Below are positions 42,235 through 51,026 of a stretch of DNA of 64,000 nt, in pieces (positions within the stretch are counted from its first letter, which is position 1; each line of letters begins with the position of its first letter). Made by a program: the position numbers and the translations under genes. The notes under the pieces are model-generated. The model was not told the DNA's origin. It saw nothing but the letters and a program-made list of their open reading frames with translations, and searched no databases. Origin of the DNA: an uncultured Collinsella sp. Lineage in GTDB: Bacteria; Actinomycetota; Coriobacteriia; Coriobacteriales; Coriobacteriaceae. The stretch is taken from contig UQZU01000007.1 in the NCBI GenBank assembly GCA_900545665.1, forward strand, positions 1 through 64,000, read 5' to 3'.

Positions 42235-44310
42235 ATGAGATTCTCGATTATTAGCGAGATCCCCGGCAGGACCCGTCTTCAATTGGCGGGTCCTGTGCCA
42301 GAGAGCGATCTCGACGCACTTCTTAAGCTTGGCGGCGACATTGACGGTGTGCGCAAAGTGCGCGTGTATGGCCGCATTGGCCAGATGGCGCTGGAGTACG
42401 ACGAGCCGCGCCGCGCGAGCGTGCTCGACGCCTTGGGCGCACTCGATGCTCAAGCTATCGCCGATGCCAAGTCGGGCTACGTGATGCAACTCGAGCCGCG
42501 CAAGCACAAACTCGTTATGGACCTGGCAACACTCGTCGGTGCCCACTATGCGCGCCGATGGTTTTTGCCCAGGCCTCTGCGTGCGGTGTTTGTCGTGGCC
42601 GGTTACATGGCATTTTTGCGCGCTGCCCTTCATGAGCTGGCGCAGCCGCGCCTGACCGTTCCCGTGCTCGACGCTTCGGCCATCGGCATTTCGTTCGTCA
42701 AGCGTGATGTCGACACCGCGGGCCAGACAATGTTCCTGCTCAACGTGGGCGAGCTGCTCGAGGACTACACGCGCGCTATGAGCGAAAATGAGCTCATCAA
42801 CTCGCTGCTCGAAGTGCCCGACAAGGCGCAAAAGGTCGTCGGCGACACTGAGGTGAGCGTTGCCGCCACCGAGCTTGAGCCCGGCGACTTGGTCGCCGTG
42901 CGCACCGGCATGTCCATCTGCATTGACGGTGTGGTCGAACAGGGGAGCGCCATGGTCAACCAGGCGACCCTGACCGGCGAGCCGCTTGCCGTCGAGCGCA
43001 GCGCAGGCGACGATGTGTTTGCCGGTACCGTCGTGGAAGACGGCAGCATCTTGGTGCGCGTGCGCGCCAACACGGCTCAGACCAAGCTCCGCTCGATCGT
43101 CTCGCTCGTGCAGACGGCCGACTCGCTCAAGTCCGAGGGCCAGTCGCACATGGAAGACCTCGCCAACAAGATCGTCCCGTGGAACTTCCTGCTCGCGGGC
43201 TTGGTTGCACTCACCACGCGTAGCCTCATCAAGACCTCGGCGGCGCTGATGGTCGACTACTCGTGCGCACTCAAGCTCACGGGTTCGGTCGCCGTCATGA
43301 CCGCCATGAGCGATGCTGCCAAGATGGGCGTGATGGTCAAGGGCGCCAAGTACTTTGAGTCGTTTGCCAAGGCCGATACCATTGTCTTTGATAAGACCGG
43401 TACGCTCACCGAGGCACAGCCGCGTCTTGCCTGTGTGCTCACCACCGATGGCTGGAGTGAGGACGAGGTCCTGCGCCTTTCCGCTTGCTTGGAGGAGCAT
43501 TTTCCGCATCCGGTGGCGCGCGCCGTGGTCAACGCCGCCCGCGAGTGTGGGCTCGAGCATCGCGAGCGCCATGCCGCCGTCGAGTACATTGTGGCGCACG
43601 GCATCGCTTCGTCCATTGAAGGGCGTCGCGCCATCATCGGTTCCGCGCACTTTGTATTTGAGGACGAGGGTGCGCAGCTTGAGTCCGACATCAAGGAGCA
43701 AATCGAGCTCCAGATGCAGGGCCTGTCGCCGCTGTATCTGGCGGTCGATGGCAAGGTCGTCGGCGTGCTCGGTATCGAGGATCCGCTCAAGCCCGGGGTC
43801 CGTGAGGCTATCGCCGACCTGCATGAGCTGGGCGTCAAGCATGTCGTTATGCTCACGGGCGATTCGGAACGCACAGCCGAGCGCATTGCGCGCGAGGCGG
43901 GGGTCGACGAGTTTAAGGCCGAGCTGCTGCCCGAGGACAAGTACGCGTATGTGGAGCGGATTAAGCGCGAGGGGCGCCACGTTGCCATGGTGGGCGACGG
44001 CGTCAACGACTCACCGGCGCTGGGCCTGGCCGATGTGGGTCTGGCCATGGGCGGTGGAAGCGACATCGCCAAGGAGGTCGCCGATATCATCCTGACCGAT
44101 ACGGATCTGGCCGCGATCGTGCGTCTACGCCGCATGAGCCAGGGGCTTATCGACCGTCTGACGAGTTCGTATTCCAAGGTGATGCTCACCAACTCGGCGC
44201 TGTTGGCATTGGGTATTACCGGCACGATTACGCCGCAGGCGTCGTCGCTGCTGCACAACGGCTCAACGATCGCCTACAGTCTGAGCAACGCAAAGGCATA
44301 TCTGCGCTAG
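42235..44310 (+). CDS. P1B-type heavy-metal translocating ATPase
   Basis: 691 residues. The N-terminus has an HMA-like fold (FSIISEIPGRTRLQL, VRKVRVYGRIGQMALEYDE) without the CxxC metal site. ATPase core: TGEPL actuator motif, phosphorylation Asp386 in FDKTGTLTE, EHFPHPVARAV with the P1B HP motif, MVGDGVNDSPALG. The membrane metal site reads VDYSCALKLTG, an SCA type rather than CPC, so the metal is not simply Cu. Mn, Fe or Zn-type export is possible, and the DtxR/MntR-like operator upstream fits Mn or Fe. It ends at a strong terminator. Confidence 0.9.
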   Translation: MRFSIISEIPGRTRLQLAGPVPESDLDALLKLGGDIDGVRKVRVYGRIGQMALEYDEPRRASVLDALGALDAQAIADAKSGYVMQLEPRKHKLVMDLATLVGAHYARRWFLPRPLRAVFVVAGYMAFLRAALHELAQPRLTVPVLDASAIGISFVKRDVDTAGQTMFLLNVGELLEDYTRAMSENELINSLLEVPDKAQKVVGDTEVSVAATELEPGDLVAVRTGMSICIDGVVEQGSAMVNQATLTGEPLAVERSAGDDVFAGTVVEDGSILVRVRANTAQTKLRSIVSLVQTADSLKSEGQSHMEDLANKIVPWNFLLAGLVALTTRSLIKTSAALMVDYSCALKLTGSVAVMTAMSDAAKMGVMVKGAKYFESFAKADTIVFDKTGTLTEAQPRLACVLTTDGWSEDEVLRLSACLEEHFPHPVARAVVNAARECGLEHRERHAAVEYIVAHGIASSIEGRRAIIGSAHFVFEDEGAQLESDIKEQIELQMQGLSPLYLAVDGKVVGVLGIEDPLKPGVREAIADLHELGVKHVVMLTGDSERTAERIAREAGVDEFKAELLPEDKYAYVERIKREGRHVAMVGDGVNDSPALGLADVGLAMGGGSDIAKEVADIILTDTDLAAIVRLRRMSQGLIDRLTSSYSKVMLTNSALLALGITGTITPQASSLLHNGSTIAYSLSNAKAYLR

Positions 44311-44329
44311 CGCTTTTGGTTGAGTTTAT

Positions 44330-44375
44330 GGCCTGCATTCGAACGGTGCTGCAGCTACCGGAATGCAGGCCTTTT
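44330..44375 (+). terminator. terminator of the P-type ATPase operon
   Basis: GGCCTGCATTC (44330-44340) pairs with GAATGCAGGCC (44361-44371), then TTTT. Confidence 0.88.
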
Positions 44376-44388
44376 GCGTTTGACCATG

Positions 44389-44418
44389 TGCTAGCAGCAA
44401 TATATAGTAATGCTAGCA
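44389..44418 (+). promoter_or_regulatory. paired operator of the toxin-antitoxin operon
   Basis: Two palindromes TGCTAGCA at 44389-44396 and 44411-44418, 22 bp apart (two helical turns), with a TATATAGTAAT -10-like stretch between them. Autoregulation by the ribbon-helix-helix antitoxin is the usual scheme. Confidence 0.65.
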
Positions 44419-44448
44419 TGGATAGCAGAAGTCGAAGGCGAGGTTGAG

Positions 44449-44802
44449 ATGGGTGCTGCTAGCGGCATGGCGCAGGTGAACGTTCGCATTGATCGTCAGG
44501 TCAAGGACCATGCGGAGGAAGCGTTGCGGTTTTCGGGCGCCTCGCTGCCCGAGCTTATCAAAAAGGTCGTAGCGAAGGTTGCACAGGGCGGCGGTTCGTG
44601 CGAAGAGGTGTTGTCGGTCGTTGACGACCAACTGCCTAGTGCTGGTGCCACCTCGCTGTTCGCCGCATCATGGGCGGCGGCGGATCAGCTTTACGCGGAC
44701 CTGGGCATCGCTACGTCGTCCGTGTCCGACGATCGTGATTGGGACGCAATCTATTCCGAAGCCATGGACGAGCGCTATCGCCAAAAGGGGATGATCCTGT
44801 GA
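44449..44802 (+). CDS. RelB/DinJ-like ribbon-helix-helix antitoxin
   Basis: 117 residues from the ATG at 44449 (after GAGGTTGAG). The N-terminal AQVNVRIDRQVKDHAEEALRF gives a ribbon then helix, as in DinJ/RelB antitoxins, followed by SLPELIKKVVAKVA. The C-terminal half, which should wrap the toxin, ends DAIYSEAMDERYRQKGMIL. The stop codon overlaps the toxin start (GTGA). It pairs with a PIN toxin rather than the usual RelE/YafQ type. Confidence 0.8.
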   Translation: MGAASGMAQVNVRIDRQVKDHAEEALRFSGASLPELIKKVVAKVAQGGGSCEEVLSVVDDQLPSAGATSLFAASWAAADQLYADLGIATSSVSDDRDWDAIYSEAMDERYRQKGMIL

Positions 44803-45314
44803 GCGGGTCTCCCCTCAAAATAATGGTGGACGCCAACGTATGGGTCGATTCGTTTTGCGTCGACCATGCCGAGTCGCTTGCCGCGCGTGCGTTTATTGGG
44901 CAGGCGCCGGAGACGGGGGCGTTGCTGTTCTTCCCGGTGCATATCGCTAAGGACGTGCTGTACGTTGTCCAACACGAGCTGAAGCGTAGCGTCCTTGCCA
45001 GCGGGGGAGCACTCGACGAGGCGTCTGCCCGCGCAATTGGCGATGCGGCGTTGGCGTTTGTGCGGAACATGACCGAAAACGCCACGGCCGTGGGTGCAGA
45101 TGCGTCGGACCTTTGGCTGGCCGACAAATACTTAGCGCTCCATCGCGATTACGAGGACAACTTGGTGCTCGCTGCGTGCAAGCGCGCACAGGTCGATTAC
45201 TTGGTGACCAACGATCGCAAGCTGCTCGAACATGCCGATCTTGCAGCGAAGACCCCGCGCCAAATGATGCCGATTCTTGCTTTGGCCGAACGCGGCGGCG
45301 CGGCTATCGGTTGA
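44799..45314 (+). CDS. PIN-domain toxin
   Basis: 171 residues from the GTG at 44799, overlapping the antitoxin stop. The PIN fold acidic residues are visible: IMVDANVWVD near the start, and YEDNLVLAACKRAQVDYLVTNDRKLL late in the chain. PIN toxins are Mg-dependent ribonucleases, usually paired with a DNA-binding antitoxin. Operator, overlap and order all support a type II system. An upstream ATG is not used because it would lie inside the antitoxin. Confidence 0.88.
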   Translation: MSGSPLKIMVDANVWVDSFCVDHAESLAARAFIGQAPETGALLFFPVHIAKDVLYVVQHELKRSVLASGGALDEASARAIGDAALAFVRNMTENATAVGADASDLWLADKYLALHRDYEDNLVLAACKRAQVDYLVTNDRKLLEHADLAAKTPRQMMPILALAERGGAAIG

Positions 45315-45372
45315 CGCGAACTGTTTGCGGGCCTCTTGGACGACGATGCGCCAAGGGACCCGCGTCTGCTAT

Positions 45373-45807
45373 TTACAAAAGCTCGGCCTTAATGGCGGGA
45401 CTTTCTGCGAGCTGCTCGGCTGCCTTTTCTTCGGAGCTGTTGAGCGCGGCTAAGCTGCGGTAGACCCACTCGTTGACCTGAGTGTTCTTGACGCCTGCGG
45501 TCTGCATAAGGGCGCCTACCTCGCGGATTGCTGCGAGCAGATCGGCTTTGGGACCCGCGAGCTCGACCTCGATGCCGTGGTAGGCGGCCACGCCGCGGTT
45601 CTCACTCACGTGGTCGATAAAGCCCTCGACGGTCTCAAGCTGCTGGGCGAGAGCCGCATCATCGTCAGCGTCCAGCGCGACGAGTGCGTTCGATACCGTG
45701 AGGGCGGGATGTCCGCAGGGGACAAAGCCCTCGATGACATCCATAGCTTCGGTAATGGTTGAGCCCAGGCCTGCGAGGGCATTGACGAGTTGCTGCTTGG
45801 TATCCAT
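45373..45807 (-). CDS. conserved hypothetical helical protein
   Basis: 144 residues; the start follows GAAAGGACC. Ala-rich and probably all-helical, acidic (DADDDAALAQQLETVEG), with no membrane segment or motif. I recognise no family. It lies between the toxin gene and tmRNA on the opposite strand. The clean start and codon bias support a real gene. Confidence 0.7.
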   Translation of the reverse strand: MDTKQQLVNALAGLGSTITEAMDVIEGFVPCGHPALTVSNALVALDADDDAALAQQLETVEGFIDHVSENRGVAAYHGIEVELAGPKADLLAAIREVGALMQTAGVKNTQVNEWVYRSLAALNSSEEKAAEQLAESPAIKAELL

Positions 45808-45983
45808 GGCGGTCCTTTCGACGGGTCAATTTTGCTTGGCGAAAATATACGTGACGCGATCGGTAGCAAAAGTGTGAAGTGCGGCGCACATTGGGGTCTT
45901 CACAGCTCGTGCATAGAACAGCTGTCCGCTTTCAGAACGTGGTAAGATAACACTCCACAAGCGGGGCTCGCCCTGCATGTTCC

Positions 45984-46012
45984 TTGAAAAGTCGACGGGT
46001 GTTGGGTATTCG
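45984..46012 (+). promoter_or_regulatory. probable tmRNA promoter
   Basis: TTGAAA (45984-45989), 17 bases, TATTCG (46007-46012), 33 bases before the mature tmRNA 5' end, leaving a short leader for RNase P removal. Confidence 0.45.
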
Positions 46013-46044
46013 TGCCCGATACCATCCAGACTTTCCCGACATTC

Positions 46045-46408
46045 GGGGGCGACTGGTTTCGACACGATAGCTCTGAGAGAGGAAGCAAGCCGAGGTCTCC
46101 TCGCCTCGTTAAACAGGGGTACCGTCAAATTGAATTGACAACAACTCTTCTTTTGAGCCTATGGCTCTCGCTGCTTAGTTTATAGCGGCGCGTCAACCCG
46201 GTGATTTCCCCGACACCGGCGCGACGTCATGTTAGGGGAATGCTCCTGCGCACGTAATCGGTATGGCGCAGGCTAAGACCGAACCGGTTAGGACGCCGCG
46301 AGCGTGTCGCTGCGCGCAAAGCGTCCGAGACTAAACCAGCGACTGAGCTTGGAGATGCCAATCAGGGGGCTTTCGTGGACCGGAGTTCGATTCTCCGCGC
46401 CTCCACCA
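46045..46408 (+). ncRNA. ssrA: transfer-messenger RNA
   Basis: The 5' end GGGGGCGACTGGTTTCGACA and the 3' end with GTTCGATTCTCCGCGCCTCCACCA form the tRNA-like half, acceptor stem GGGGGCG paired with CGCCTCC. The tag frame at 46137-46178 encodes DNNSSFEPMALAA then TAG; the ALAA end is the usual protease signal. Pseudoknot-like pairings fill 46180-46340. tmRNA rescues stalled ribosomes and tags the stalled peptide. A terminator follows. Confidence 0.97.
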
Positions 46409-46416
46409 AAAGTTAT

Positions 46417-46450
46417 AAGCAGGTAGAAAAGTATTTCTACCTGCTTTTTT
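46417..46450 (+). terminator. tmRNA terminator
   Basis: AAGCAGGTAGAAA pairs with TTTCTACCTGCTT, then TTTTATT. Confidence 0.92.
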
Positions 46451-46462
46451 ATTACTTATTGA

Positions 46463-46511
46463 TACCGCGGAGAATCGAACTCTGCGCAGGGCGAGGGCGT
46501 AAAGAAAACGC
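46463..46511. repeat. 49-bp direct repeat with inverted tmRNA 3'-end sequence, copy 1
   Basis: It begins TACCGCGGAGAATCGAACTC, the reverse complement of the tmRNA T-arm region, then GCAGGGCG...AAGAAAACGC. The second copy is at 46673-46721. No gene lies between 46409 and 46847 apart from these repeats. Confidence 0.7.
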
Positions 46512-46672
46512 GTGAGCGTTTTTAGCCCGCGGGCGAGGACGCCGGTAGGCGGCCGAAGCCGGTGCGGATTTGCGAAGCAAATACGCGGATTCTCCGCGCA
46601 AAGCTCCAGCCCTATATAGATGCGAGCCGATGGGATGACGACCGGCAATACCCCGCGCCAACGCCACCCCTG

Positions 46673-46721
46673 TACCGCGGAGAATCGAACTCTATGCAGG
46701 GCGCGAGCGTTAAGAAAACGC
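46673..46721. repeat. 49-bp direct repeat with inverted tmRNA 3'-end sequence, copy 2
   Basis: Same unit as 46463-46511 with a few differences, 210 bp further on. Such T-arm fragments next to ssrA often mark past integrations. Here they are inverted relative to tmRNA, so they are not a simple attR. Confidence 0.65.
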
Positions 46722-46847
46722 CGCAGCAACGCAGGGTGGGATGCGCTTTCCCGCCGACCGACCCGTCCTCCGCAACTCCAAAACCAATGCGCTCTCTATC
46801 CCAAAACTGGGTAGAAGAAGGCCAAAACGAAACAGCAGGAGGTCAAT

Positions 46848-47726
46848 ATGACTGCAGAAGATAAGGCAAAGAACGCCGGGAAGGTCGCGCTCGTCCTGGA
46901 GGGCGGTAGTTTTCGCGGGCAGTTTACCGCGGGCGTGCTCGACGTTCTCATGGAGGCCGGCGTCGAGATTCCGGCGGTATATGGTGTATCGGCCGGCGCC
47001 CTCAACGGCGTGAACTACAAGTCGCACCAGATCGGCCGTGCCAACCGCATCAACCTGGCTTTCTGCAACGACAACCGTTTCATGGGCGTTGCATCGTTTG
47101 CGTCCACGGGTTCCATCGTGGGTTACGACTTTATCTTCAATGATGTCCAGGACCGCCTGGATCCCTTTGACAACGAGACGTTCGACGCGAGCCCCATCGA
47201 GATGTACGCCGTCGCGACGGATATGCTCTTCGGAACCGCCACGTACCTCCCGGTCAAAAGCGCCGTGCTCGATCTCGACGCCGTGCGCGCATCGACGTCG
47301 CTGCCGCTGGTGACGCCGCCGGTCGAGATTGACGGGCACAAATACGTCGACGGTGGCGTAGCCGATTCGGTCCCCATCGAGCACGTGCTGGAGGAGGCGG
47401 GCTTGGATCGCGCGGTTGTCATTGTCACGCAGGACCGCTCGTACGAGAAAAAGCCTTACGAGTTTATGCCCGCCGCACGAGCCCGCTATGCCGACTACCC
47501 CTATCTGCTCGAGGCTATCGAGACGCGCCACGACCGCTATAACATCCAGCGCATGCATCTGTGGAAGTATGAGCGCGAGGGCCGTGCGCTGGTCATTGCT
47601 CCGCAAAAGCCGGTCGAGGTCGGCCACGTTGAGCACGATCCGGCAAAGCTCCTCGACCTGTATATTCAGGGCCGCCAGGAGGCAAAGCGCCTACTGAGTG
47701 ATATCGAGGCATTTGTCGAGCGCTAG
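46848..47726 (+). CDS. patatin-like phospholipase family protein
   Basis: 292 residues. The start follows AGGAGG. Oxyanion loop LEGGSFRGQFTAG, nucleophile elbow GVSAGAL (GxSxG) and the dyad Asp in DGGVAD are all present, so it should be an active lipid acyl hydrolase of the YjjU type. There is no signal peptide, so it acts in the cytoplasm or at the inner membrane face. Single gene, after the tmRNA repeats. Confidence 0.9.
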   Translation: MTAEDKAKNAGKVALVLEGGSFRGQFTAGVLDVLMEAGVEIPAVYGVSAGALNGVNYKSHQIGRANRINLAFCNDNRFMGVASFASTGSIVGYDFIFNDVQDRLDPFDNETFDASPIEMYAVATDMLFGTATYLPVKSAVLDLDAVRASTSLPLVTPPVEIDGHKYVDGGVADSVPIEHVLEEAGLDRAVVIVTQDRSYEKKPYEFMPAARARYADYPYLLEAIETRHDRYNIQRMHLWKYEREGRALVIAPQKPVEVGHVEHDPAKLLDLYIQGRQEAKRLLSDIEAFVER

Positions 47727-47789
47727 CGTCGCGACGTCATGACCCATGGACGACATGTGCAGAAAGTCTGGTCAGAGCCAAAATACCTG

Positions 47790-47817
47790 TTGACTCGGGC
47801 GACGAGCGGGGTAATAT
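47790..47817 (+). promoter_or_regulatory. rplM promoter
   Basis: TTGACT (47790-47795), 16 bases, TAATAT (47812-47817), 66 bases before the rplM start. Confidence 0.65.
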
Positions 47818-47883
47818 GGACGGGTTACTTGCAGAGCCCCGTGAATCTCTGTAACAACACGTACTGTACATGGAGGAGTCTAA

Positions 47884-48327
47884 GTGATTTCGAAATCGAC
47901 TCACTACGCCAAGCAGGGCGAGGTCCAGCGCAACTGGGTTCTCGTCGACGCCGATGGTGCTGTCCTGGGCCGTCTTGCCACCCAGATCGCAATGATCCTG
48001 CGCGGTAAGAACAAGCCCCAGTTCACGCCCAACAGCGACTGCGGCGACTTCGTTGTCGTCATCAACGCCGATAAGGTCCAGCTTACCGGTAACAAGGCCG
48101 ACACGAAGACCTATTATCGCCACAGCGGCTACAACGGCGGCCTCAAGGCTGAGAGCTTCCGCCAGGCTATGGAGAAGCACCCGGAGAAGGTCATCGAGCG
48201 CGCCGTTCGCGGCATGCTGCCCAAGACCACCCTCGGCCGTGCCCAGATGACCAAGCTTAAGGTCTACGCTGGTGCCGAGCATCCGCATGCTGCCCAGAAC
48301 CCCACGAAGATTGAGCTGGAGGCTTAA
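47884..48327 (+). CDS. rplM: 50S ribosomal protein L13
   Basis: 147 residues; GTG start after GGAGGAG. Family motifs: [44 protein letters not shown], and [12 protein letters not shown]. It assembles early into the large subunit. It heads the conserved rplM-rpsI pair, with rpsI 2 bases downstream. Confidence 0.98.
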   Translation: MISKSTHYAKQGEVQRNWVLVDADGAVLGRLATQIAMILRGKNKPQFTPNSDCGDFVVVINADKVQLTGNKADTKTYYRHSGYNGGLKAESFRQAMEKHPEKVIERAVRGMLPKTTLGRAQMTKLKVYAGAEHPHAAQNPTKIELEA

Positions 48328-48329
48328 AG

Positions 48330-48725
<396 letters not shown>

Positions 48726-48755
48726 GGTTTTATCTCCTTTCGAGATACAATGTAC

Positions 48756-48800
48756 AAGCGGGGCCTGCCGATTCCTCGGCGGGTCCCGCTTTTCTTTTTC
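48756..48800 (+). terminator. terminator of rplM-rpsI
   Basis: AAGCGGG(G)CCTGCCG pairs with CGGCGGGTCCCGCTT, then TTCTTTTTC. Confidence 0.9.
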
Positions 48801-48848
48801 GACTAGGGTGGGCGGTTGCATATCGCCTGCTAGGGAAGGAGCGATCCT

Positions 48849-50186
48849 ATGCCCCAGAACATCTTCGGTACCGACGGCGTCCGTGGCGTCGCCAATGCCG
48901 ACCTCTCGTGCGATCTCGCGTTTCGCCTGGGCCGCGCGGCGACCAAGTTCCTTGGTCCGGACATCTGCATCGGCCGTGACACGCGCCTTTCGGGCACCAT
49001 GCTCGAGAGTGCTCTGACTGCCGGCATTATGGCCGAGGGCGGCCGTCCGCACTGCTGCGGCGTCATCCCCACGCCCGCCGTGGCACTGCTCACTGTTCAA
49101 AACGAGCTCGATGGCGGCATTGTCATCTCCGCTTCGCACAATCCGCCGGAGTTCAACGGCATCAAGTTCTTTAGCCGCAAGGGTATGAAGCTTCCCGATG
49201 CTGTCGAGGAAGAGATCAGCGCCTGGGTCATGTCCGAGGAGGCCATGGCTGCCGACACGCTGCCGACCGGTGCCGGCGTGGGCCACATCATCAAGATGAA
49301 GGACGCTCGAAAGGCATATGTCGATCATGCCATCGATACGCTTGATGGCCTGAGGCTCGACGGCCTAGTCGTTGCCGTCGACTGCGGTCACGGTGCTTCC
49401 TGCCAGACTACACCCGCCGCGCTGCAGCGCCTGGGTGCCACGGTCCATGCCATCAACACCGATTATTGCGGCACCGACATTAACGTTGAGTGCGGCTCTA
49501 CGCACCTCGAGCCCCTGCGCGAGCTCGTGCTGCGCACCCATGCTGACATCGGTCTGGCCCACGACGGCGACGCCGACCGCGTACTGTTCGTGGACAGCGA
49601 GGGCAACGAGATCGATGGCGACTACATCCTAGCCATCTGCGGTTCCGACCTGGCCGCTCGCGGCAAGCTCGCCAACTCCGAGATCGTCTCGACCGTCATG
49701 TGCAACCTGGGCTTCTCCATCGCTATGAAGGAGCAGGGCTTCGAAATGGTTCAGACCGCTGTGGGCGACCGTTATGTGCTTGAGCGCATGCTCGCGGACG
49801 GCGCCGTCATCGGCGGCGAACAGTCCGGCCACATCATCTTCCTGGAGCACAACACCACCGGTGACGGTCTGGTGACGGCTCTGCAGCTGCTGGCCGTGCT
49901 CAAGCGCACCGGTCGTACCCTCACCGATCTTGCCGGCATCATGAAGAAGTACCCGCAGGTACTCGTCAACGTGCATTCCGACAACAAGGCTGGTCTGGAC
50001 GATTGCCAGCCCATTTGGGACGCCGTTGCTGCTGCCGAGAAGGAGCTTGACGGCCGCGGCCGCATTCTGGTGCGCCCGAGTGGTACCGAGCCGCTGGTCC
50101 GCGTGATGGCCGAGGCCGAGACGCACGAGCTGACCCAGCGCGTTGTCGACGACATCGTCGAGGTTGTCAAGCGCGAACTTCCCTAA
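48849..50186 (+). CDS. glmM: phosphoglucosamine mutase
   Basis: 445 residues, converting glucosamine 6-phosphate to the 1-phosphate for cell-wall precursors. Phosphoserine loop SASHNPPEFNG, metal loop HDGDADRVLF, sugar loop GEQSGHIIF, phosphate loop RPSGTEPLVRVM. The start follows GGAAGGAGCG. It lies upstream of PTS EIIA and nagB, giving an amino-sugar neighbourhood. Confidence 0.97.
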   Translation: MPQNIFGTDGVRGVANADLSCDLAFRLGRAATKFLGPDICIGRDTRLSGTMLESALTAGIMAEGGRPHCCGVIPTPAVALLTVQNELDGGIVISASHNPPEFNGIKFFSRKGMKLPDAVEEEISAWVMSEEAMAADTLPTGAGVGHIIKMKDARKAYVDHAIDTLDGLRLDGLVVAVDCGHGASCQTTPAALQRLGATVHAINTDYCGTDINVECGSTHLEPLRELVLRTHADIGLAHDGDADRVLFVDSEGNEIDGDYILAICGSDLAARGKLANSEIVSTVMCNLGFSIAMKEQGFEMVQTAVGDRYVLERMLADGAVIGGEQSGHIIFLEHNTTGDGLVTALQLLAVLKRTGRTLTDLAGIMKKYPQVLVNVHSDNKAGLDDCQPIWDAVAAAEKELDGRGRILVRPSGTEPLVRVMAEAETHELTQRVVDDIVEVVKRELP

Positions 50187-50257
50187 TGGTCAAAAACGGG
50201 TGCCAAGTGGTAAACTGTTAAGGTTATTTTGGTTGATCGGTATGTCCGAGGGGGAGC

Positions 50258-50755
50258 ATGTTCACTAAAGTCCTAAGGTCTTTTGGTATGCGTGGTCGAG
50301 TCCTTACGTTGGATGCTCCCATCTCGGGTGACGTCATTCCGCTCTCCGAGGTAAACGATCAGACGTTTGCCACCGGCCTTTTGGGCCAGGGCGTGGCGAT
50401 TCAGCCCACCGGAACGCGTGTGATTGCACCGGCTGATGCCAAGGTCGAGGCCATTTTTCCCACGGGACACGCCGTTGCGCTTAACACGGTCGATGGTCTG
50501 GACGTGCTCATCCACGTTGGTTTGGACACTGTTCAGCTCGAGGGCAAGCACTTTACCGTACATGCGCAAGTGGGTGACATCGTCCATAAGGGCGATGTAC
50601 TCATTGAGTTCGATCGCGAGGCAATTGCTGCCGAGGGCTACGATGTGACGGTTCCCATCTTGGTATGCAACTCCGTTGAGTTCTCGAGCATCAAGGGCTC
50701 CGTTGGCGTGCATGTCGAAGAGATGGACCAGCTCATCGTTGCTCGCGAGCGCTAG
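50258..50755 (+). CDS. PTS glucose-type EIIA component
   Basis: 165 residues; the start follows GAGGGGGAGC. The active-site His lies in LIHVGLDTVQLEG and the assisting His in FPTGHAVAL, as in EIIA-Glc (Crr). It accepts phosphate from HPr and passes it to a EIIB domain encoded elsewhere. As a stand-alone EIIA it may also act as a regulator. Between glmM and nagB, an amino-sugar PTS link is plausible. Confidence 0.92.
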   Translation: MFTKVLRSFGMRGRVLTLDAPISGDVIPLSEVNDQTFATGLLGQGVAIQPTGTRVIAPADAKVEAIFPTGHAVALNTVDGLDVLIHVGLDTVQLEGKHFTVHAQVGDIVHKGDVLIEFDREAIAAEGYDVTVPILVCNSVEFSSIKGSVGVHVEEMDQLIVARER

Positions 50756-50795
50756 CAAGTGCACGTGGCCATTAGCCTACAATTCAAACACGTTT

Positions 50796-50829
50796 ACGGA
50801 GGGCGCCCTTGAAAGAGGACGCCCTCCGT
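50796..50829 (+). terminator. hairpin after the EIIA gene
   Basis: ACGGAGGGC pairs perfectly with GCCCTCCGT, without a T-run. The rest of the gap before nagB (50830-51026) shows no gene; no glmS-ribozyme-type core is visible. Confidence 0.5.
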
Positions 50830-51026
50830 GGCAAGATGGGATTTGTCCGAAGCTAAACAGCTTTGGGTCACCGTGGACGGGCAGGGGCCTCGACGCGGTT
50901 AGACACGAGACGCATACATTACGCGACCTCGCCCTGGTGGCCGCACACGTTGGTTGCGGCCGACGCGGGCCGCGGGCAAGTGCTTGTAAGGGAGCCTTGC
51001 CTCTCTTGTACGAGAAAGGACGCGTA

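Noticed and set aside
41911..43980. A 689-codon open frame antisense to the P-type ATPase gene
   Set aside because: It lies wholly opposite a clear ATPase with all motifs, and its translation is His/Arg/Leu-rich, as expected for antisense of GC-rich coding DNA.
46331..46729. A minus-strand frame over the tmRNA 3' end (reads WWRRGESNSGP)
   Set aside because: This is the translated antisense of a tmRNA/tRNA T-arm, a known false gene pattern.
50830..51026. glmS ribozyme or amino-sugar riboswitch before nagB
   Set aside because: None of the conserved glmS core sequence is visible and the gap is mostly unstructured by eye.
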